Positions 1-11,600 of a DNA stretch of 64,000 nt are shown one piece after another. Source of the DNA: Cinclus cinclus (taxonomy: Eukaryota > Chordata > Aves > Passeriformes > Cinclidae); the NCBI RefSeq assembly GCF_963662255.1, contig NW_026912163.1, forward strand, positions 124,001 through 188,000, given 5' to 3'. The position numbers were made by a program, and so were the translations under genes. Under the pieces are notes generated by a model. That model made no database searches. It was not told the DNA's origin and saw nothing but the letters and a program-made list of their open reading frames with translations. Positions within the stretch are counted from its first letter, which is position 1. Each line of letters opens with the position of its first letter.

Positions 1-2026
1 AGGGCCACTGTGAAACTGCTGTGGCCCAAAGGCACGGGGGACACAAGAGGAGCACAGGGAGGAGCCCTGGATGCATCAGCAGCCCACAGTGGGAAATGGG
101 AAATCAGACCTTTGGTACTGGGAATGGGACCTGCTGGATGTGCAGAGACAATGCCTGTAAAGGCTTCCCTCAATGTGTTTGGGTCCTGTTTTTCAGGCAG
201 TGTTGATGCCTCCCTTGGGGGTACTTCAGCAACAAGCAGAAGGAAGAGTTTGGGCCGAGAGAACATTTCCCCCCACAGAGTGCCTTTGGTCTCAGAAAGC
301 CAAAGACTCTGGTTCACCCTGTGCCCCATGAGCACTGCCTCGTCCTATGGAGTTCACATTAATGAGCTACATGGATTATTTGAAGAAGTAGAAAAGGATA
401 CTGTGCAAATATCCAGTAGCACATCCTGTGAGCTCCAACAAACACAAATGGGGCTCTACAGAACCTCATGGCCTTGGATCATCTGCTTGCTGGGCAAGGA
501 GGAGCCTGGGCTATGACGGGACAGGAATGTTGCACTTCTATCAGTGATGAGTCTGAAGTGCAGCCATCAGGAATCACCTCAATAGGAAGAGCAGTAGAAG
601 AGTGGCAGAAAGAAGAAAATTCTTCTTGCTGAGATTGCCTTCATGCCTGCCAAATTGGAGGCTGCTGTGAAATGCATTTGTGGCAGTCACTGCAAACATT
701 GCAGTGTGAGCCCTTGGTGTGTAATGATTCCATGTTAGAGTTGTTGTGACACTTTGTGCTGGGAAATGGAGCACTGAGACTTGTCTCAAGAGAGACACAG
801 TCTCAAGAGAAAGTGGGGATTTGAGAAACAACAGAGAAGAGCAACTAATTAGGCATGTTTTAAAAGAGTTGCAAATTACAGCTCTGAGTAATGAACTGTT
901 CTTCAATTAATGCTTAATTGAAGAACAAGAGGTGATGCCTTTGTGCCTCATGCCTAAATCCAAGAATCCATTATTGAAGGAATTGTTATGGAGGCTGTAG
1001 TTCATGCCTTGGTCAAAGCACTGGTTGAAGTACCAAGGCCTGAACATCAGGCCCTGAGCCAAAGCTGAATTCTAGATGCACCTTCCAAGCAAATGTTATA
1101 TTTTTACCTGCTCATCATTGAGGCATTTTTAGCAATACGATCTCTGTATCTGTGTATTGGTGAAACAAGGATTTACCTTTCAGCATTTAGAAATCCAACA
1201 AGGTCCCATCTGGCCTTGTTTGGGGGTGTTTGGTCCAAGTGAACTCCCTTGGTTCCTCCTTGAGCCCTGGCCAGGCGTTGGGAGGAACCAAACAGGAGAC
1301 TTAAACCCATGTTCCTGCACTAGGAGTGCTGTCAGATTCTCTGTTCAACACCATCAGAGCTGGGCCCTCTCTCAGCAGGGCTGGAAGCCTCAGCTGTGGC
1401 TGGAGGCACCTGCAGGAATTCCCAGTGTCCGGGAGTGGCTCTGCAGTCCTTGGCTGTGACAGCTTCCCCCAGCTGATGTGTGCATCTGGGTGATGGTAAA
1501 GTCTGGGGGGAACTGCTGATGGATCTTTCTTAATCACTGCGGGCACTTCTTGGGAGTGATGTCTGGGTGCATTGCTGAGCTTCTCCTGTTGTGATTCTTT
1601 GCAGTTTTGCGTTATATAAATTACGCAATTCCTTCAGCTGGTGTCTGTGTCTTTGGTGCTGACCCTGGCCACTGCTGAAACTGAGTCCCATCGTGCCTAG
1701 GAGTTACCTGGGAAAACAAACGCCACCACTGCAAATGTCCCCTGGTTTCTGCCTTCTTCCCCCCACTTTATACGCTGAGCATGATGTCCCATGGTCCGGG
1801 ATCTCCCCCGGGTCAGTTGAGGTCACCTGTCCTGGCTGTGTCCCCTCCCAAGCTCCCCTGCACCCCCAGCCCCTCCCCAGCATGGCTGGACGAGGGGCAG
1901 GAAAGGCCTTGGCTCTGTGCAAGCTCAGCAAGAGCAAAACCATCTGTGTGTGATGGAGCCTGTGCTCAGCACCCGACCCCAGCAGTGTCTCGGTGCCAGC
2001 GTCCGTGGCATCAGGCCCTACAAGGG

Positions 2027-2598
2027 GTTTCCATGGCAAGTGCCATGCCAGGTGACCCAGGTGTCCTGTCCCAGTGAGGCTTGCCATGGAAACAGTGCCC
2101 AGCTGACCTTTCTGTCTGGCTGAGCTGGCCTTTGGCCCTGGCCCTGGGGTTTGCTGCTGGTCCCGCTGCGCCTGCCCAGCCAGCGCGGCACAGGGCAGGT
2201 GGCCATGGCACAAGCCCCCAGCGAGGGATCCCCTCTGGCTCTGGGCAGTGACAGCAGCCCTGAGCAAGGGGCCCAGGGCAGGTTTCCATGACAAGCAGCC
2301 ATCACAATGGCTCCAGGCGTTGGCTGCCAAACTGAGGAAGGGGTCTCTGTGGCTGTTGCCATGGCACCTGACTGCATCAATGAGTGTCAGTGCAGCTGAA
2401 GCTGGACCAGCCCCGGCACCGCTTTGTCCTCAGGCTTGCCATGGCAGCTGAGGACCCAACAGGTCTGCATGCAAGTGCCCATGGAACCTGACTGCACAAA
2501 TGGCTCCTTGGGGTGGTTTCCAAGGCAACTTGAACTGATGAGGGTTGCCCTGGCACCCAAACCCACTAGTGGGGGTCAGTGCAGTGTCCATGGCAACA
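2027..2598. promoter_or_regulatory. Array of ten X-box-like (RFX) motifs
   Basis: Ten near-palindromic 14-mers centred on CCATGG or a one-base variant start near 2027, 2080, 2199, 2282, 2354, 2435, 2475, 2516, 2544 and 2585. Examples are GTTTCCATGGCAAG, GTTTCCAAGGCAAC and GTGTCCATGGCAAC. They resemble the X-box bound by RFX-family transcription factors (two half-sites GTNRCC and GGYAAC). Spacing is irregular, 28 to 119 bp. The array could be a decayed minisatellite whose unit contains the motif rather than a working enhancer. It recurs in both other A copies. Confidence 0.45.
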
Positions 2599-3039
2599 GT
2601 CCCTTGCAATGGCCCAGGGCACCTTGGGATGCTAATCCACCCTCACAGCTGGGCAGGGCAGCTCTGGAATGGTCTTGGTGCTGCCTGGGGCTTGGCACAC
2701 ACTTGAGGAGGGTGTCTGTTTTCAGTGGGGAACTTTTCGTTTTTTGGAGCAATCAAAACCGTTGTAGGTTGGTGTAAAAAAAAAAAAAAAAAAATAGGAA
2801 AACCCTTCTTAGGGTGTGTGCAGCCAGTTCTCCAAGCAAAGCAGGGGTGTCAGCTGAGTCAGGACAGACAGGATGCGGTTGGGGAATGTGCAGCAAGGTT
2901 GTCCATACCGGGTCAAACCTCAAGGCACAGCTTCTCTGAGCAGGCCAGACCTCCTTAGGAGAGACCCTGGAGCAATATCCATCACACAATGCTACAATCT
3001 CAGGGCCTGAGAGGAGACTGCAGAAACCTCTCCAGGAGT

Positions 3040-3640
3040 CCAAGTCAGAAAAAAGAATGCAAAGGGTCTGGAGGCATTAATGGGTCCCACTGAGGTCCAG
3101 CTGCAGCACAGGCTGCTCATGGGCTCCTTGCAGGAGGGAATTGGAGGCCAGGATTGCACAAAATCCTCACAGAGACTCAGTGTGGGAAGGAAAATGCAAA
3201 GTACCCTAAAATACCTTGGTTATCTCAAAGCATTAATGAGCGCCCCCCCCCAGTGTCTAAAACAGAGCAATCAAGGGACTCCTTAAAGTAGATAATTGGA
3301 GGTCAAGATTGCACAAACCTCTCCTGGAGTCGGTATCAAAAGGGAAACACCTAGTACTTGAAAAATCTGAAGTACCCTGAAGCATTAATGAGCCCCACTG
3401 AGTGTTGGTAATGACTAAGAATCTCCAGGGACTCATTAGAGCAGATAATTGAAGACCAGGATTGTAGGAAGCTCTGAGAGACTCCAAGGCAAGAGCAAAG
3501 GCCAAGGTCCTTTGAAAAACCTGCAGTCCCTGGAAGCATTCAGGAGCCCCCCAGGGCCATTCCTGACCAAGGCTCCCCAGGGACTCATGCCAGCAGATCC
3601 CTGAGGCCACCGGGGTGTGGGGCAGGGGAGGATGCTGAGG
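3040..3640. repeat. Degenerate 154-bp tandem repeat, four units
   Basis: The landmark GCATTAATG (GCATTCAGG in the last unit) recurs at about 3,074, 3,230, 3,382 and 3,536, giving a period of 152-156 bp. Each unit also carries an ATTGGAGG-type segment and an AGGGACTC-type segment. Units have diverged strongly from one another, so the array is old. Reverse-strand reading frames of about 270 codons cross it in all three A copies, which explains apparent long proteins here. No protein family was recognised. Confidence 0.75.
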
Positions 3641-4108
3641 GCAGGACAAGGGGGTGACAGTGCCCAGCCTTGCTGGGGCTGTGCCAGGAGGCCCCAGTGG
3701 CTCAGGACAAGGTGTCTCCTCCCAGCCCTTGGTGGCACAGACGCTGCTGTGCCCCAGGGCACCAAGACTTGGCTTCTCCTGGGCACTGCCAGCCCTGCCA
3801 GGGCCCTTGGCCATGTCCAGCACAGCTTGTCCTGCACTGTCCCACAGCTGCTGCTGTGCCCCTGCAGGCTGCACACTCCCATCTCGCTGCCCCCCTGGCT
3901 CTGCCCTGCCACTGCCCACCCTGCCCTGACTTCTGCCCAGGCTGTCTCTGCAACCCCCAACCAATGGGCTGGGGATGGGCAAGTGTTCCTTAGGGCACAG
4001 GGAGGGGACAGCTTGGCTGGGGTGACCCAAGGGCTCTCCCATTGCATGCGATGTCAAGGGCAGCAATACACTGAGGGCAAGGAAGGGCGTGAGATGGTCT
4101 CTGAATTT

Positions 4109-4860
4109 GTAGTGATCTTACACTCCTCCCTGATCTGAACATCCCACATTGCTTCTTTTGTGAAGCAGAGGTGAGCTTCTCCTACTGGGAAACTTTGGTA
4201 TGCTGATGGAGCCCACCCTTTTTTCTAAATTGGTGGCTACCCAGTAACTTTTCCCATAGTAGTGCAAGTTTCTAAGTTGTGCTTATTATAGCAGGCCGAA
4301 TAGATATGTGTGTGGAAGGCAAGGGTGGATACCGTGTGTCCACTGTACCGGATTGTCTGGTAAGGCTTGGAACAAGCATCAGCTCTGTTTCCTTTTATCA
4401 TGATGAGCAATAGGATGACTCTCAGGACTATGTTCATCCCTCTGCCTCCCTCAAGGCCTACGGGGTTGCTGCCAGTAGCCGAGGTTTGTTTCATCTTCTC
4501 CTTCTCGGCAGCAGGGACTATGTCCTGGGGTGTCCCACTTTGTCCTTTTCTTCTGGTGTTGTTTCTTACTTTTGTTCCAGCTTTTAGCTTTATCCCCAGG
4601 ACCAGGTACAGCAGTAAGAGCACGGTATACACAACCCTTTCTGGCACTCTTTTGCCAAAGCCTTTGCTTTGGCTTTTGTTTTTTGTTTTGGTTTTTTTTT
4701 TGTTTGCTTGTCCCATTCTCAAATAACTCCCACCAGTTGTGATCATTAATTTCGATTTCTCCTTGTGCTGATAGGGTATTAAGTACCTTAATCGTTTCCT
4801 TCTATTCATTTCTTCTACATTGGATACGTGATGCGAATGGGAGGTACCCACCATAGGAAT
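4109..4860 (-). pseudogene. env: ERV1 env, N-terminal fragment
   Basis: On the minus strand a frame open from 4,854 to 4,237 contains, about two thirds of the way along, a Met followed by a hydrophobic signal-peptide-like stretch (IVLRVILLLIMI). A cysteine-containing segment typical of a retroviral surface subunit follows. The upstream part is probably the integrase C-terminus or an overlap. A stop occurs at 4,237 and the homology ends at 4,108, so the fusion subunit is missing. It cannot encode a complete envelope protein. Confidence 0.55.
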
Positions 4861-5048
4861 GACTCCACCACGACTCGGTCACCTTTTCTTGATGAATGGG
4901 CTACAATCACACCCAGGTTCAGGACAGGTGATTTTCAGTCCTGACTGGGAGGCCTTTGAGAAGAATTGATCTGGTATCCACAGCAAGTCCTCCAAATTCG
5001 CACTTTGAGGCCTCTGGGCTCGGATGTCACGGTCCAACCTGTCTTGGC

Positions 5049-5860
5049 TTAATCGTATGTATGGCAAATCCTAGAGGTATGGTTTGAGCTAAAATTCTCT
5101 TCTTCCTTAATTCTCGCAAGTCTTTGTTGATTGTCATTATGTAGTTTTGAAGAGAAGGGTCCTGAACTAAGCCGGATCAAGGCGTACTCCTTTAGGGTAA
5201 GGCATACCATCCAGCATTTCATATGGTGAAATCCCTTTTTTCGAATTTGGTGTTGCCATGTATTAGACAGGGCCAGTGGGAGGCACTTTGTCCATGGCAT
5301 TTTAGTCTCAATCATTAATTTTGACAGCTGCTGTTCTAAAGGTTGATTCATCATTTCAACTCTCCCAGAACTCTGAGGGTGCCAGGGTGTATGATACTCC
5401 CAGCTGATGCCTAGTGCCGAGGTCAGTAACTTCAGCACTTCCGATGTAAAGTGTGTCCCTGGTCTGAGTCTATTGCTCGGACCAGCCCATACCTTGGTAT
5501 TATGTGTTCTGTCAATATTCTGGCTACCACTTGTGATGTGTCTCCAGCTGCAGGGTATGCCTCTACCCAGTGGCTTAATTGGTTTACTATTACTAGTAAA
5601 TATGTCTATCTTCCTATTTTTGGTGATTCTGTAAAATCTATTTGTATTCTTTCAAAGGGTCTGTAAGCAGTTTTCCATCCTCCTGACGGACCTTGTTGCA
5701 TACCTTTTTTTATGAATTTTCTGACAAGTTAAACAACCTTGTCCTTGCACTACTCTTGAAGATCTGTCTATAAACAATTTTTCTCCATCCTTAAGTTTAA
5801 CGTCTTCCAAGTCAGGTCTAGTTTTTCTTTGTAATTCTATAATGTCCACACAATTATATT
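5049..5860 (-). pseudogene. pol: ERV1 integrase remnant
   Basis: Two minus-strand open pieces (5,849-5,652 and 5,438-5,049), with broken frames between them, carry integrase features. The first contains CLTCQKIHKK, the second half of the N-terminal zinc-binding motif. The second contains HTPWHPQSSGRVEMMNQ, the conserved core end around the catalytic Glu region. The segment between, which should hold the first catalytic Asp, is frameshifted. The domain once inserted viral DNA into the host genome and is now inactive. Confidence 0.75.
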
Positions 5861-5969
5861 TTAAGTTTTCTCCTGGTTCCCCATATAGGAATTGTGCAGG
5901 ACTTTGAGCAGTTGTTGCTTTTAGCTCTAAATTTGGGGAAGTAATTAGAATAGCTTCATATTTTAATAT

Positions 5970-6300
5970 TTAGGCATCGGTTAGCCATTTCTCAGCTTTT
6001 TGATTCAGAATTCCCCTGACATGATGAGGGGAGTGTACCATTAGGGGTGCCCCAGAGGTGACTTTTTGGGCTTCCTCAGTTAAAAGTGCTGTGGCCACTA
6101 GGGCTTGTAGACATGAGGGCCAGCCCCAACTGACAGGGTCTAGCAGTTTAGAATAATATCCCACTGGCCTTTGACTGCTTGCCCATTCCTGAGTGAGTAA
6201 CCCATATGCTGTTTGATCAGAGGTGTTTACAAATAACTGAAATGGTCTCTCCAAATCCGGGAGACTTAGTACAGGGGCTTGAATTGAATCATGTTTGACT
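5970..6300 (-). pseudogene. pol: ERV1 reverse transcriptase connection fragment
   Basis: A minus-strand frame of about 94 codons reads FQLFVNTSDQTAYGLLTQEW, followed by a segment resembling the gammaretroviral RT thumb/connection region just before RNase H. The polymerase core with its YxDD motif is absent upstream, so a large deletion separates this piece from the protease remnant near 6,540. RNase H is also missing on the other side. Confidence 0.7.
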
Positions 6301-6529
6301 TTTTAAAAACTTTTGTCATTCACCTTTGTCCATTTTCTTAATAAATTATTTTCTGCCTCTGGCAGTAACAGTAGATTTGTAATTCAATTCTGCTCTGGGT
6401 CTCAATTTGCATATATTTAATAATAAGGACTCAAAATGGTTCACTTTTTGCTCCCATCACAAGTGCTGTTTCTCTACTAGGTTTGCACGTTTTTGGTAGG
6501 TGTTTAATTGTGGATTTTTTTTTTGGCTC

Positions 6530-7460
6530 TTGTATCTACTAAAAGTTCCACCTCCTCTCCATGGGGACCGATTTTTTAAAAATTATTTTTTCAAGGGCTC
6601 TTTCGATGGTATAGTCCCCAATACATACAGCCCTTGACACCCTTATTCGTTCTTTTGGAACATTTTTTCATCCCGTATCCTCTCTTTACAATTTTTTTTT
6701 TTTTTTACTATGACCTTTCTTGTTACAGTAAAAGCAGGTTCGACTTAGTGAATTATTTCCTGCCTCATTTCCTTGTTTCCGTGGGGGTTTTCGTGTTTTC
6801 CCTCCCCCTTTCTTCCCTGGTGAGTAGGATACTTAATGTAGATTGTAATTCCATCCAAGTACACATACTTGGTCCGAGGAATTGATTTAGTGTCTCAGAT
6901 ACCCCTATAGGATCTTCCAATAGTTTTCCCATCTCTTTTTCTAAGTTTCTTACCTCCCCTGTGTTCAAGGGAACATTTACAAATCCAGTTAATTCAGTCT
7001 GTTGTCCCGCTAATGGGACTTCCCTCAGGGGGTAAAGGGGAGCCTTTGTGTCATTATCTCCCTCCTCTCTGCTGATCCTATCGCTCCTGGTATTTCTTTG
7101 ACTCCAGGGAGTCCTTTGAGCTATTGGAGTACCAGAAGGGGAGGGAGCAGAGACATTGGGGGGGGGGAGGGGGGGATCGCCTGTATTTTTTTGTATTATA
7201 TGGAGGTGGGAGATTATCAAGGGATTCCCAGGTAACCTTTTTTGTTATCCTCATCCTCTTTTTCCTTGACCGTACATCCCGAGAATGGTTTATGCTGTTC
7301 TGTCCACAGAGCAGCACAGTCACATTCCTCTCTGTTAAATGGTTCTTTACAAGCATCCTAAGTGTTTAATGCCCCACAACTCCATTTTTTTCTTTACTTT
7401 TTCTTTTGTATAATTCCCTTGTGTCCCAACGTCATTCCCAAAGTGCTGCCCGGTGGTATT
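6530..7460 (-). pseudogene. gag: ERV1 gag and protease remnant
   Basis: Read on the minus strand, a matrix-like region (to about 7,230) leads into a proline-rich region (7,220-7,000) and the start of capsid. The frame then jumps almost directly to a zinc knuckle CFYCNKKGHSKKK near 6,700-6,740, so most of capsid is deleted. A protease-like VDTRA, where DTGA is expected, lies near 6,540. The proline-rich segment contains a G-run on the plus strand (7,159-7,176) and a frame change. Confidence 0.7.
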
Positions 7461-8187
7461 TCTGGCAACCTACTGGCCTTCTTTTTTCTTTTTTTTTTAT
7501 TTTTTTTATTTTGTTTTTAAGAACTTTGAACCCTTCGTGGGTTGTTTGGACTTAAAACCTTCCTCTTTCTTTGTCCTATTTTTACCTCAAAGGACTATCT
7601 TGAGGTATTTGTGCTTCCTCTTGTATTCCACCCGGATCCTGCCTCTCCTTGGGTCAGGATGGGAAGGAATTCTGCCTCTACCTGGGCTTGGGATGGGAAA
7701 AAGCAGTTTTTCCCTCTTCCCCCGTGACTCCTGTGTTGCTCTCCAATCTTTCCCCCCCCCAAGTCCCTCCCCCCAAGTCCCACCTCTGCCTGGGTTGGGA
7801 TGGGAAAAGAACCTGGCCTCTACCTGGGTTAGGATGGGAAAAAGCAGCACTCGCTTCGTCCCTTCACCGGCCGGGCCCCTGGCGGGAAACCAGAACCGCG
7901 GACAGAAGGACTCCACACTCGGTTCGTGGAAAAATCCACGTCTCGTTCAGCAAGCACACAGTCACCTCCACCAAACCAGACAGTCACTTACGGCTTCGAC
8001 GCTCCTGTCTGGGTCTGCGTGCACAAGAATGACAGGTGATTTTGCCGTGGTCTTCCGGGGAGTTTTTTTCCTTGCTCAGTCTATATCGTGAGGTACGTCC
8101 ATGGGTCCTGAGAACCACTGAGGAACCGGGGCCGTGGGAGCGGGGCGCCTCCCTGAAATTGCAGTGCCTCTCAAGGCTCCAAGGATG

Positions 8188-8205
8188 TCCCAGGTTTCAG
8201 CACCA
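8188..8205 (-). other. ERV1 primer binding site (tRNA-Phe-like), left copy
   Basis: The minus strand reads TGGTGCTGAAACCTGGGA immediately downstream of the LTR. It differs by two transitions from the complement of the tRNA-Phe 3' end. The same site occurs at 39,551-39,568 in the other arm. Confidence 0.75.
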
Positions 8206-8208
8206 AAT

Positions 8209-8630
8209 TATTATAAATGAGAAACAAAGTCTCGATATTTAGCAAAATTTAGATTGCTTTATTTGGTATAGACGGAGCAAGCAGCGCTGGGGAACGTGAG
8301 GGGTCAGCGCCCACTCCACGCTCCGTCGAACGTTGGTTGGCAGCTCCTTTTTATAGGATGGTTCTCCTTGTAGTCTCGGGACAGTTTGCCAAGCAGCCAT
8401 GTGGTCTTGGTAGATAAGGAACAGTAGACATGGGGGTCTTGTCTTAACAGCTGAGTTGCAATTGATTACACCAAGGCAGGAAATCTGGTAGTGCAAAATC
8501 TTTTAGGCTGCAATTGATTATACAAATGCAGGAAATCTGATTTTGCAATATCTTTCAGGCCGTGGGAAACCCCCGTTTTACAAACTGGTATCAGATACAA
8601 TTTAATAAAAAAATCATAATATTCATAATA
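8209..8630 (-). repeat. ERV1 5' LTR, left copy
   Basis: The LTR ends are proposed from short inverted terminal repeats (TATTATGA against TTTATAATA) on either side of a ~420-bp segment. Inside, read on the minus strand, are a TATA-like TATAAAAAGG and a polyadenylation signal AATAAA close to the 3' end. The canonical TG/CA ends are not clear, so boundaries are uncertain by several bases. It shows more differences from its partner (39,129-39,547) than the inner arm does. Confidence 0.6.
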
Positions 8631-11600
8631 GGGGGATTTAAACAAAATTATTTAATCATATGTATTTTCTCTGTCTAATGTCCATGCTTCATTTCAGACC
8701 TGAGTATTCTGGTTTATACAAACCCAGCTACTTTTATGATTGACACGAATCTTTTATCAATTATCACACATGGAACAGGTCTGGCTGGCTTGGCCTCCCA
8801 GGGGCTACCTGACAGGTCTGGCTGCCCATGGAATGTCCAGGGCTGCCTCTCATCAGTCTCTGGAGCACTGGGGCTCTGTGCCTTCCTTCCTAGGGAAAAG
8901 AACCGGCCTTCTTGTCCTTCCTGACCATGACCTAAATTGGAATTTGGCCTCCCAAATTCCATATATCCAAGGATTGCTCCCAGACAAAAGTAGCCAGGAT
9001 AGACAGGTCAGGCTGGCCTGGTCCTGCGGTGAATTTCTCAGACTATGAGCAGAATTGGTTTATTTGCCAACATCTTGGAGAAAGTCCAGAGATCTCCTGG
9101 GATGGGGTTTGGAGGCCTCAAGCACATGACCACGATACAGGGACAAAGGAGCTCTGTGCTCAGTGGAGTGGAGGCTGAGGATGGTGGAGGAGAGCCCTGG
9201 GAGTGCCTGAAGGGTGGTTTCAGAGATGGTGGATCCTTTTGACATGGCAGAAAACAGCCAGAGATAGAAAAGATTAATGCCAAGGGCCGCTGGGGAGGGC
9301 CAGACTGGACCCAAGGAGAAAGGAATTTCTCTGCCAGGGCAGGGCTGTGGTGCAAGAAATCCCCCAGAAAGAGTGTGGAGCAGCCCAAGGCTTTGTGTGG
9401 CCAGGCAGAGGCAGGCAGGAGGCAGAGCTGGCAGCAAAGGAAGGGGCCAGCGAGGTGGGGCAGCCGGGGGCTGAGGACAGCCTGCAGGGACAGAGGGGCA
9501 GGGCATGGGCACCGTAGGACAGCCTGGGCTGCAGAGGGCACAGGGATGGGCAGCAGCTGAAAGGCCCTGCCAGAGCCAACTCCTGCAGCACTTTGGCCAT
9601 GGCTGCTGGCCCCGGGAAGAGCCCTGAGCAATGAGGGAGGGACAGGATCTGCCTTGCCAGGGACTGGGGCTCAGGCTTTGGCCTTTGCATTCCTGAAACA
9701 CATCCAGGTGAGCTCAGCACCAGGGACACCTTTCTATTTCTTGTCCCCACCTGCCATCAGTGCCTCCAGGGTTCAATGATTTTGAAATTGGAGACTTTAA
9801 AAAGTCCACTTTATTGTTTAAGAACATTTTCAATTTCATTTGTCTAAAATGGAGTTGCCATGAGCAAAGTGCACTTGTGTGGGGACCAGCAGGTCTGACT
9901 GCCCTGGGCACAGGGAGCCCAGTTTTCCCTCTGAGCTCCCCAGTGTGCAGGCTGAGAGCAATGCTGAAGATGAGGCAGCAAGACAAACCAGAGCTCAAAA
10001 ACAAAGAAGCTGCGCCAAGATCCCCCCTAGGAAGAGAAGTCATATTGGTGAGATTCCCAAGAAATTAGACCAGAAATGACCAAGGGAAATCTGTCCCAGC
10101 TTGTCATTGCCTTCTTTCTACAGTCTCCAATGCCCGGAGTGAAGAAATGTCCAACAGCAGCTCCCGCAGCCACTTCCTCCTGCTGGCATTGGCAGACACG
10201 TGGCAGCTGCAGCTCCTGCACTTCTGCCTCTTCCTGGGCATCTCCCTGGCTGCCCTCCTGGCCAACGGCCTCATCATCAGCGCCGTAGCCTGCGGCCACC
10301 ACCTGCACACCCCCATGTTCTTCTTCCTGCTCAACCTGGCCCTCAGCGACCTGGGCTCCACCTGCACCACTGTCCCCAAAGCCATGCACAATTCCCTCTG
10401 GGGCACCAGGCCCATCTCCTGTGCAGGATGTGCTGTACAGCTCTTTTGCTTGCTGTTCTTTACCACAGCAGAGTAGTATCTCCTGACCCTCGTGTGCTAC
10501 AAGCACTACGTGTCCATCTGCACACCCCTGCACTAGGGGATCCCCCAGGGCAGCAGAGCTTGTGCCCACATGGCAGCAGCTGCCTGGGCCAGTGGCTTTC
10601 TCCATGCTCTCATGCACACTCCCAGTCCATTTTCACTGCCCCTGTGCCGGGGCAATTCCCTGGGCCAATTCTTCTGTGAAATGCCCCAGATCCTCAAGCT
10701 CTCCTGCTCCAAATTCTACCCCAGGGAACTTGGCCTACTCATGGGTGGTACCTGTTTAGCATTTGCTTCTTCTGTATTCATTGTTTTCTCCTATGTGCAG
10801 ATCTTCAGGGCCGTGCTGAGGATCCCCTCTGAGAAGAGATGGGATAAAGCCTTTTCCACCTGCCTCCCTCACCTGGCCGTGCTCTCCCTGTTCCTCAGCA
10901 CTGTCATGTTTGCCTACCTGAAGCCCCCCTCCATCTCCTGCCCATCCCTGCATCTGGCACTGTCACTTCTGTACTCAGTGCTGCCTCCAGCCCTGAACGC
11001 CCTCAGCTACAGCCTGAGGAACCAGGACCTGAAGGACACCCTGAGGACAATGATCACTGAGTGGTTTTCAGAAGCAATGAACTGTCATTCTTCTGCATAG
11101 CTGTTACTAAGTTACTCATTAATGCCCACTTTGTGTCCCGTATTTTTGCTGCTGACACAGGTGTTACACTTCTGAGAACTTGCTCGCACCAAAATCTTGG
11201 ACTGTTCAGGCAAATATTTCAGTATTTGCCTTTCTAGTGTGACCCAGAGACTGTAGAAATGGGGAGCTCTAGTACAGTAAGTGTGTGCTGAAACAACAGA
11301 AAGAACTCTGTGTTGTCTTGTTTGCCTGACATCTTTCCTCCCTGACATCTCTGGAGCTGCAGGGTCAGTGCCTGTGGGCAGAGCAGGGGGAGAAGAGTCC
11401 CAGCAGAACAGCATTGCCAGGGAGCCCCAGGGCTTCTCCTGTGTAACCTCCTCTTCCTTCACTTCCACACTCCTCTTCAGAGCCCCTGTGCTGGTTTAAG
11501 GCCTCAGGGCTCTCTCAGCTTGGTCCCTGCCCTGCTGGGTGACTGTCCAGAGACTGCAGGCAAGGACAGGTTGTGGGCACTGCTGGGACAGAGCTGGGCT

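Larger units (their letters stand above)
1..4108 (+). repeat. Amplicon block A, copy 1
   Basis: This block matches 12,580-16,898 in inverted orientation and 31,057-35,179 in direct orientation. Sampled stretches are identical or differ at about 1-2% of positions. It holds no gene I recognise. It contains a degenerate array of CCATGG-centred motifs, a poly-A run near 2,777 and a 154-bp degenerate tandem repeat. Copies 1 and 3 share the absence of a ~212-bp segment present in copy 2, so copy 1 is closer to copy 3. The block is cut at 4,108, where retroviral env sequence begins, whereas in the other two copies it continues into block B. Several long reading frames cross it, but they lie on both strands and have low-complexity composition, so I treat it as noncoding. 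Confidence 0.9.
4109..8630 (-). mobile_element. ERV1, left copy: class I endogenous retrovirus remnant
   Basis: Read on the minus strand this is 5' LTR, primer site, leader, gag, a fragment of pol and the beginning of env. It is gammaretrovirus-like in its gag layout, its single zinc knuckle and its RT/integrase motifs. Large internal deletions remove most of capsid and most of reverse transcriptase and RNase H. There is no 3' LTR, because the element stops inside env where block A begins. Its first ~1.8 kb (8,630 down to about 6,795) mirrors the ERV1 copy at 39,129-50,508 and therefore belongs to the palindrome arm. The rest has no partner in this window. Confidence 0.85.

Noticed and set aside
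10..516. 168-codon frame conserved in all three A copies
   Set aside because: No recognisable domain, no sign of splice sites, and overlapping frames on both strands. Conservation follows from block duplication.
3257..4066. Long minus-strand frame of 269 codons, with equivalents of 269-300 codons in the other A copies
   Set aside because: It crosses a diverged tandem repeat, has low-complexity composition, overlaps long frames on the opposite strand and matches no known family. Recent duplication explains its presence in three copies.
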